From Prasinococcaceae sp. CCMP 1430 (lineage: Eukaryota > Prasinodermophyta > Palmophyllophyceae > Prasinococcales > Prasinococcaceae), in assembly GCA_013416795.1 (NCBI GenBank), contig RQSC01000018.1, positions 328,165-338,697 of the forward strand: a stretch of DNA of 10,533 bases. Reading direction: 5' to 3'. Shown here in pieces: positions 1 to 5,416 of this stretch (its first letter is position 1; each line of letters starts with the position of its first letter). A model generated the notes under the pieces. It made no database searches. It saw only the letters and a program-made list of their open reading frames with translations, and was not told the DNA's origin. Position numbers and translations under genes: made by a program.

Positions 1-1
1 G

Positions 2-1909
2 GGGGCGCGCGGCCCGGCCGGGCTGGGCAGCGTGCGGCGCGCGGCACAGCGAGCGGCCGTGCCGCGTCTGTGCCTGCACGCCCACATGCGCGGGCACGGC
101 GGGTGTGTCAACACCGTCGCGTGGGACGAGTGCGGGGAGGCGTTGCTGTCGGGGTCGGACGACCTGTCGCTTTGCGTCTGGCGCGCGGCGGACCTCACGC
201 TGCGCGCGCGCGCGCGCACCGCGCACTCAAACAACATATTCTGCGCGCGCTTCGTGCCCGGCAGCGGCTGCGCACGCGCGGTCAGCTGCGCTGCCGACGG
301 CGCGGTGCGCCTCGTGCACCTGCCTGCGGACGGCAGTAGCATCGGGAGCCCTGGCGGCATGCGAGGCGGCGATTCGAGCGACGAGCTCATCGCGCAGTGG
401 GACGGCATGCTCATGAAGTTCGCATTCGCGCCCGGGAGCTCGGACGTGTTCGTGACGACGCAGCAAGACGGCGCCGTCCGCTGCTACGACCTGCGCGCGA
501 GGCTGCGCGCAGCCAACGGCGCGGGGGCGCTGGCCTCGCGGCCGACGACGCGACGGCGCCACGTCAACCTCATCGGCGGAGCTGAAGAGGAGGGCACGGG
601 GGGCGGCCTTCGCTCCATCTCGACGGTGTCGACCTCGGACGTGTGCTTCGACCCGATGCGCCCGGAGACGATGGCCGTCGCCTCGGACGCGGACCACGTC
701 GTGCTGTACGACATACGGAGGGCGGGCGAGGTAGCGGCTATCCACCCGAGGGATTGGTCCAGTGGGAGCGGCGCAAGCGCAGACACCGGACTTGAGGGCC
801 TCGCTGCCACCTCGGCGCGCATGCTGCAGCCGGCGGGGACGCTGGGCTGCCACACGGAGGGAGTGTCAGGCATAGACTATGACTCCCGGGGCAGGCTGCT
901 CATCAGCTACCGCGGGGGGCACATGTACGTGGTAGACACCCGCGCTGCGGGACGCGGCGTCCCACAGCCGCGCGAGGACAGATGGGCGGGCGGTAGTGGC
1001 AGTGGCGGGCGCGAGACCGGAGGACCGAGTCCCGATAGTGGCGAAGGTGGAGGCGACGAGGACCCCCAAGAGGAGCTGGGCGGACCCGGAAACAACGACC
1101 GCGAAGGGGAGGACGAGGAGGACGAGGGTGACCTGCTTAGCACGGCTGCACTCGAGCGCATGGTGCGCGCAAGTGACGAGGCCACCATGGATGTCTTCGT
1201 GCGCCTCGTGCGAGAGCGACAGGCGAAGCTCAGGCGTCGGCAGCTCAACAAGTGCGAGACGCACTTCGAGTCCGAGCTCAAGGGGCATCTCAACCGACGC
1301 ACCTTCCTCAAAGAGGCGCGGTTCTTCGGCGAGGGCGAGTACGCCGCCTGCGGCTCGGACTGCGGCCACCTCTTTGTTTATGAAACCCGCAGCGGCAAGC
1401 TGCTACGCCGCATCCCGGCGGACTCGAGCATCGTGAACTGCGTCGCGCCGCACCCGCGAGGGCTGCCTATTTTGGCCGTCTCAGGCATCGACGACGATTG
1501 GCGCGTGCTCGGACCGGGCTCTGCGCACGCGGTGCCGCCACCTGAGGGGGTCTCGGTGGGTGATATTGCAGAGCTTAGCGCGTCGTCCGAGTCGCACCGC
1601 CTCGAGCGCGCGAGCGTGGCCACGCCGCTCGCGCAGCCCGGCGGTGCGGCGAGCTGTGACGCGGGCGTCGTGTTGGGCAGCCGCATCATCACTCGACGTC
1701 GCGCCGACATGAGCTTGCTCGGAGATTCGAGCGATGACTACGGTGGCTCGGACTCAATGGACGAGGACTACGACACGGACACGGACGAAGAGGAAGACGA
1801 CGACGCAGACACAGACACAGACACGGAGTTGTCCGATCGCCCCGACGAGCACTCAGACGCCACAGACACTGAGAGCACCGGCACAGACACGAGTGCGGAA
1901 GACACCTGA
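2..1909 (+). CDS. DCAF6-like WD40 substrate receptor of CUL4-DDB1 ubiquitin ligase (5' partial)
   Basis: WD40 propeller protein. Seen: a first repeat at about 86-200 (GCVNTVAW, LSGSDD, CVW), a second at 221-320 (NNIFCARF), a third at 398-500 ending YDLRAR, a fourth at 640-725 ending YDIRR, a fifth at 845-945, then an acidic Gly/Glu/Asp insert (960-1140). The last two blades follow at 1276-1520 (GHLNRRTFLKEARFF, GSDCGHLF, VNCVAPHP, SGIDDDW). A long acidic insert before two final blades, and the downstream ITRR segment at about 1685, match the DCAF6/NRIP architecture. YDLR and YDIR resemble the WDxR signature with which DCAFs bind DDB1. The role, by family, is to present substrates to CRL4. The frame is open to the window edge and the first in-frame ATG (86) falls inside blade 1, so roughly 30 N-terminal residues probably lie upstream. 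The tail (about 1720-1906) is an Asp/Thr/Glu-rich, probably disordered segment. The stop is TGA at 1907. Confidence 0.82.
   Translation, partial: GARGPAGLGSVRRAAQRAAVPRLCLHAHMRGHGGCVNTVAWDECGEALLSGSDDLSLCVWRAADLTLRARARTAHSNNIFCARFVPGSGCARAVSCAADGAVRLVHLPADGSSIGSPGGMRGGDSSDELIAQWDGMLMKFAFAPGSSDVFVTTQQDGAVRCYDLRARLRAANGAGALASRPTTRRRHVNLIGGAEEEGTGGGLRSISTVSTSDVCFDPMRPETMAVASDADHVVLYDIRRAGEVAAIHPRDWSSGSGASADTGLEGLAATSARMLQPAGTLGCHTEGVSGIDYDSRGRLLISYRGGHMYVVDTRAAGRGVPQPREDRWAGGSGSGGRETGGPSPDSGEGGGDEDPQEELGGPGNNDREGEDEEDEGDLLSTAALERMVRASDEATMDVFVRLVRERQAKLRRRQLNKCETHFESELKGHLNRRTFLKEARFFGEGEYAACGSDCGHLFVYETRSGKLLRRIPADSSIVNCVAPHPRGLPILAVSGIDDDWRVLGPGSAHAVPPPEGVSVGDIAELSASSESHRLERASVATPLAQPGGAASCDAGVVLGSRIITRRRADMSLLGDSSDDYGGSDSMDEDYDTDTDEEEDDDADTDTDTELSDRPDEHSDATDTESTGTDTSAEDT
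1764..1904 (+). repeat. Asp-Thr coding simple repeat (GACACA/GACACG)
   Basis: Imperfect iterations of the hexamer GACACA or GACACG encode runs of alternating Asp-Thr broken by Glu/Asp blocks in the tail of the WD40 protein. It is a coding microsatellite, so its length probably varies between strains. Confidence 0.7.
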
Positions 1910-2006
1910 GCGCGGCCGATAGGGCGCGTCGACAGCGTGTAACAGAAGCCGGACGACGCAATGCACGTGCAGTGCGCTCTGGCGCTCCCTTTTGCGCGCC
2001 CGCGCC
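1910..2006. other. 97-bp intergenic spacer between WD40 gene and calpain gene
   Basis: This spacer must hold the 3' end of the upstream gene and the 5' leader of the next. A TGTAA at 1938-1942, 29 nt past the stop, resembles the algal poly(A) signal and is a plausible 3'-end signal. An out-of-frame ATG at 1961 precedes the calpain ATG at 2007 and opens a frame that runs to 2356. Either the mRNA starts after 1961 or ribosomes scan past it. No TATA box is visible. Confidence 0.4.
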
Positions 2007-5000
2007 ATGCCATCGCGCGCGCTCTGCCAGCGCGCCGCTTTTTCCAGCCTGCCGTCCTCGCGAGTAGTGGCGGGGCTGTTGCGCGCCACTGCGGTGCCAG
2101 AGGCGGCCGCCGGCGCGCGGCGGGCGCGCCCAGGCGCCGTCGACCTCTTCTGCGCGGTGACGGGCTCGGGCGACCGCGCGCTCGCGGAGCGCCTGCTCAC
2201 CGACGCGGGAGGCGACGCCAACGCCGCCGCGGACGCGTTCTTCCGCCGGGAAGGGGTGGAGGCCGCCAAGTCGGCCCTGCGCGGGGTGGGGGGCACGCTC
2301 GTCCTCGGCAGCACGCAGCGCGTGGTGAGGGGCTCCGGTATCGAGCGCGACGCTGAACGCGAGGCCAGCGCGCTTCGGGGGCTCGCTGCCCCGGGTCGCG
2401 GCGCGCCGGGAGCGCACGCCGACGCCCAGCGCGGATGGGCTCATGCCGTGCTGCCGGCGGAGCTGCGCGCCGCGGGATTCTCAGCGCTGCGTGAGTTCGC
2501 GGACGACGTGGCCGAGCAGTGCGCCTCCGACGCCGCGGCTAACGACGCGCTGCTGCGCGCCGTCGCCGCGAAGTCCCCGCGTGCGCTCTACTGCGACTCG
2601 GCGTTTCCAGCCGGTGCGGCCTCCATCGACGGCGGCGGCAGCGACGGGGGAGAGCACCACACGCCACCACAGCCGCCGGCCTGCCGCTGCGGCGACGGCC
2701 AGCCGGCTGCATGCAAGCGCGTGAGCAAGGACGGCCCGAACCAGGGGAAGCTGTTCTACTGCTGCGCCCGTGAGCTCTCGGCGGAGCGCTGCGGGTTTTT
2801 CGCGTGGGCGCCTCGCGGCGCTCGCCCGAGCGGGCCGCAGCGCGCGCAGGCCGAGCGCGTGTGGCGGCGCTGTTCGCCGCCGCTGTTCAGGCTCGCAGCC
2901 GCGCGCGGGCCGTCCGCGGATGACGTGAGGCAGGGCTCGGTGGGGGACTGCTGGTTCGTCAGCGTGCTCGCTGTGCTCGCGACGCGTCCTTCGCTCGTGC
3001 GGATGCTGTTGCCTCAGCCCAGCGCCGCTGCTGCAGTGGGCGCGCACCGCGTGCGCCTTTTCATCGACGGTCACTGGCGCGAGCTTTTGCTTGACGACAA
3101 GTTTCCTTGCACAGTCGCGCAGGGGCACAGATTGGCCTACGCCAAGGCTGCTGGCGCAGAGGGCGACCAACTGTGGGTGCCCCTTCTCGAGAAGGCGTAC
3201 GCGCGCGCCCACGGCAGCTATTCGGCCATCTCGGGGGGGTGGATGGCTGAGGCCATGCTGGACGTCACGGGGTGCAGCTGCGAATCCGTGTGGTTCCATG
3301 AGAAAGGCTTCGACTTTCAGCTCACGTGGGCTCGCATGCTGAGCTGGGCGGACAGTGGCTTCATGCTCGCCCTCGCCACCGGCGCGGGGGGCGCACAGCT
3401 ACGCAAGACTGGGCTCGTCGGCGGCCACGCGTACAGCGTCCTGGAGGTGCGCGAAATCACCGACGCCAGGCCCTCGCGACAGACCAAACTGTCTGCGTTC
3501 TTCGCGGGATCCTCCAGTGAGCTGACCGGTAAGGGCAAGGAGAAGGCGGACGCAGCGGCGGGCGCGCGCGGCCGTGCGGACGCGGAGGTGCCCGAAGGCG
3601 GTGCGGTGGCGGCACGCGCAAAACGTATGCGGGTGGACGATGGGGTCGCAAGCACTGTCGACCTCACGACAGAGTCGGCCTCTGACGACGACTGCATCGT
3701 CGTCTCCGACACGAAAGCGGCACATGCTGGCGTTGTGGATGCACGCACCCGCGGTGATGCAGAGCTTGCGAAGGCGCTTCAACGCGAGGAGGGGCACGGC
3801 CTCGGAGATGCTGACGTGGTGTGCGTGGGGGTTGCGGAGGCGCCGGCGTATTCGTTCGAAGACGAGGTGCTTCGGCTCGTGTCGATACGCAATCCGCACG
3901 GAAGGGGCACCGGTTTCACTGGCGACTTCGGGCGGAAGAGTGCCGTGTGGAACGACAAGCTGCGCGCAGTGCTCGGGGGCGCATCCAGAACGGCCCGCAG
4001 CGATGGCAGCTTCTGGATGACGTACGAGGACGTCGTGAAGCATTTCGTCCTGCTTGACTGCTGCCGAGTGCCGCGTGGGCCCTTTTTCTCGGGCTCGTTC
4101 GACGTGACCATCGAGGCCGCGCGCACAGACTCGGGGTCGTCCCTGGTTCTGCGCGCGCTCGGCGGGTTGCGCGCGCCTGTCCAAGTCGCGTCTGTCCAGC
4201 CGACGAAGAGGAGCAGGATGGGCGAATCGCACTGGTACGTTCCTTCCGGGCTTGCGTACGGGGATGGCGCGGGCCAGGGCCTGACTGCCCGAGCCCACGG
4301 CGCGGATCGCGTGGCATCGCACAGCGTCATGGTGTCTGAGGTCCCCGTGTGCATCTCGGCGTTCTCGCTGCACACGCGCGTTGGCAAGAGCGCATCCCTG
4401 GTGCTCCGCGTGGTCTCTCCAGTACCTCTCGCGGTGCGCGAGGTGCCGTGCGCGCCGCGCGAGCCGCTGTGTCTGGCGTTCGCGCGCGCCGCCATCGGCG
4501 AGGCGAGCGGCAACGGCCAAGGCGCTTCGTCCGGCGCGCGCGTGTCGAAACGGCACTACCTGGGCGCAGGCTCGATGCTCGCGTGCGTGGGCACGGCCGC
4601 CGACGGCGATGCCACGCTGGTGGCCGTCAACGCGTCGGCGTCCGAGCGCCTGTTTCTGCGCCTCGCGATCTCGGCCAAGTCCGGGTCGGTGAAGAGGGGG
4701 CCTGGCGCGCGGCAGCCCGTGCTGTGCGAGGACGGTTCGTGGGCCGTCTGCGTTCCCCCAGGGGCCTGCCGCGTCGTCGCCAGTGCGGCGGCTCTGTCGA
4801 CGTGGGAGTGGGCGTTCGAGTACAGGTACCAGCGCGAGCGCGCTTCGGGCGGCGCGTGGCCCGCGCCGACGAACGACGGCGCGTGGGCGCAGGCGCCGGC
4901 GCCAGCGGCACATCGCCGCCGCCGAGGCCGCCGCCGGCTTCAGGCCCGAGGCGCGCGGGGGCTACCGGCGCGGCTGCGCGGGGGCCAGGTGCGTCGCGGC

Positions 5001-5096
5001 GTAGCGTGGCGGGCGCCAGAGGGAAGGGGGTTGGGGGGAGAGAGGAGGCGAGGGCGGGCCCCCCCCACACACACACACATCCCTTGTTGTACATAA
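2007..5096 (+). CDS. Multidomain calpain-family cysteine protease with UBA-like, GRF zinc finger, PIP box and SIM-like motifs
   Basis: Papain-fold protease of the calpain family (C2), about 1029 residues from the ATG at 2007. Domains: a UBA-like domain at residues 45-80 (VTG, LLTDAGGD, AADAFF); a GRF-type zinc finger at 226-268 (CRC, DGPNQG, FYCC, CGFFAW); the protease core from about 285. The triad is C315 in QGSVGDCWF (with oxyanion Gln309), H474 in GGHAY and N629 in RNPHG. The C-H spacing of 159 is normal for calpains; the H-N spacing of 155 is far larger than the usual ~24. The insert carries QTKLSAFF (492-499), KRMR (539-542), VDLTTES and DDDCIVVSD (551-568) and ELAKALQREE (586-595). A beta-rich region of calpain C2-like/CBSW type follows from about 690 to 945. 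No EF-hands are seen. The first ~45 residues are Arg/Ser/Ala-rich with few acids, so a targeting peptide is possible. After about residue 965 the reading frame becomes basic and repetitive and may not be the true C-terminus. Function is inferred: nuclear, chromatin- or replication-linked proteolysis. Confidence 0.88.
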   Translation: MPSRALCQRAAFSSLPSSRVVAGLLRATAVPEAAAGARRARPGAVDLFCAVTGSGDRALAERLLTDAGGDANAAADAFFRREGVEAAKSALRGVGGTLVLGSTQRVVRGSGIERDAEREASALRGLAAPGRGAPGAHADAQRGWAHAVLPAELRAAGFSALREFADDVAEQCASDAAANDALLRAVAAKSPRALYCDSAFPAGAASIDGGGSDGGEHHTPPQPPACRCGDGQPAACKRVSKDGPNQGKLFYCCARELSAERCGFFAWAPRGARPSGPQRAQAERVWRRCSPPLFRLAAARGPSADDVRQGSVGDCWFVSVLAVLATRPSLVRMLLPQPSAAAAVGAHRVRLFIDGHWRELLLDDKFPCTVAQGHRLAYAKAAGAEGDQLWVPLLEKAYARAHGSYSAISGGWMAEAMLDVTGCSCESVWFHEKGFDFQLTWARMLSWADSGFMLALATGAGGAQLRKTGLVGGHAYSVLEVREITDARPSRQTKLSAFFAGSSSELTGKGKEKADAAAGARGRADAEVPEGGAVAARAKRMRVDDGVASTVDLTTESASDDDCIVVSDTKAAHAGVVDARTRGDAELAKALQREEGHGLGDADVVCVGVAEAPAYSFEDEVLRLVSIRNPHGRGTGFTGDFGRKSAVWNDKLRAVLGGASRTARSDGSFWMTYEDVVKHFVLLDCCRVPRGPFFSGSFDVTIEAARTDSGSSLVLRALGGLRAPVQVASVQPTKRSRMGESHWYVPSGLAYGDGAGQGLTARAHGADRVASHSVMVSEVPVCISAFSLHTRVGKSASLVLRVVSPVPLAVREVPCAPREPLCLAFARAAIGEASGNGQGASSGARVSKRHYLGAGSMLACVGTAADGDATLVAVNASASERLFLRLAISAKSGSVKRGPGARQPVLCEDGSWAVCVPPGACRVVASAAALSTWEWAFEYRYQRERASGGAWPAPTNDGAWAQAPAPAAHRRRRGRRRLQARGARGLPARLRGGQVRRGVAWRAPEGRGLGGERRRGRAPPTHTHIPCCT
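2139..2243 (+). other. UBA-like domain segment of the calpain
   Basis: The segment has the helical signature of UBA-like domains of the UBA_4 type: an aromatic residue then VTG, ALAERLL, AGGD and AADAFF. Such domains sit at the N-terminus of UBX-family adaptors and bind ubiquitin. This suggests recruitment to ubiquitinated substrates; binding itself is inferred. Confidence 0.65.
2682..2810 (+). other. GRF-type zinc finger segment of the calpain
   Basis: The pattern C226-x-C228-G, then DGPNQGKLFYCC, then C262-GFFAWA matches the GRF zinc finger of topoisomerase III alpha, APE2, NEIL3 and TTF2. These fingers commonly bind single-stranded DNA. Candidate zinc ligands are Cys226, Cys228, Cys252 or 253, and Cys262. 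Confidence 0.75.
3456..3860 (+). other. Interaction-motif insert within the calpain catalytic domain
   Basis: About 130 residues lie between the catalytic His and Asn. In order: a PIP box QTKLSAFF (3480-3503) fitting Q-x-x-[ILM]-x-x-[FY]-[FY]; a Lys-rich GKGKEK; KRMR, an NLS-like patch; VDLT followed by DDDCIVVSD (3657-3710), two hydrophobic cores next to acids and serines as in SUMO-interaction motifs; and ELAKALQREE (3762-3791), resembling UIM/MIU ubiquitin-binding helices. The rest is low complexity and likely disordered. In the folded protease it would sit as a surface loop. Confidence 0.7.
4989..5004 (+). other. Ambiguous 3' end of the calpain gene: possible splice donor and alternative-frame stop
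   Basis: CAG|GTGCGT at 4986-4994 matches the donor of the two confident introns and is phase 0 in the main frame. The same bases in the +1 frame end at TAG 5002-5004, after a segment (HIAAAEAAAGFRPEARGGY) that looks more protein-like than the Arg-rich main frame. A one-base sequence error near 4900, or an extra intron, would change the C-terminus. The stop at 5094 lies past a C-run and CA microsatellite that look like 3' UTR. Confidence 0.35.
5058..5079. repeat. Poly-C followed by (CA)n microsatellite
   Basis: A run of C directly followed by alternating A and C lies at the end of the calpain reading frame. It is typical of untranslated sequence and prone to length change. Confidence 0.75.
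5085..5094 (+). terminator. Candidate 3'-end signal TGTTGTACAT after the calpain gene
   Basis: The 10-mer TGTTGTACAT occurs here and again at 6955-6964, in both cases just past the end of a plus-strand gene in AT-richer sequence. A related TGTACA follows at 5125-5130. A role in cleavage or polyadenylation is inferred from position only. Confidence 0.3.
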
Positions 5097-5416
5097 GTAT
5101 ACCAACATTATTTTTTACATTATATGTACACACGGGAGACTATACTGCACATGCCACGCGTCTCGACCCTAACCTCCCATCCGCCGCGTTGGCGCGCAAT
5201 TTAACTTAATTTGACCACATTTTTGGACCCTAATTGCAATTCACGCCCCATACATGAAAATGAGCGCGCGCGTGCGTTTTGATGTGCGGCCCGCGAGGGG
5301 CGCGCGCGCGCGCGCGCGTGCGCGCGCGCGGCACGCGCAACGCACAGGCATAAGCACACACACGTAACACGAGTGCACTCGCGCNCGCGCCGCGCGCCGC
5401 GTGCCGCGCGTCGGCC
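5097..5416. other. Intergenic region between calpain and aspartic protease genes
   Basis: About 320 bp. The first 160 bp are much more AT-rich than the surroundings and should hold the calpain 3' UTR and the next gene's promoter. A CG tract (5300-5330) and CACACACACA (5355-5362) follow. Position 5385 is an undetermined base. ATGs at 5254 and 5260 open a frame closed by TAA at 5365 and do not lead into the protease frame. No RNA gene is seen. Confidence 0.5.
5300..5330. repeat. Alternating (CG)n tract
   Basis: 31 bp of alternating C and G with a single TG interruption, a classic Z-DNA-prone sequence, located upstream of the aspartic protease frame. Confidence 0.85.

Noticed and set aside
3399-4913. 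504-codon open frame on the minus strand opposite the calpain
   Set aside because: It is a shadow of GC-rich codon usage: Arg/Ala/His-rich, no domain, and fully overlaps a gene with clear motifs.
5160-5235. Two CCCTAA strings suggesting a telomere-like repeat
   Set aside because: They are single, separated occurrences rather than a tandem array.
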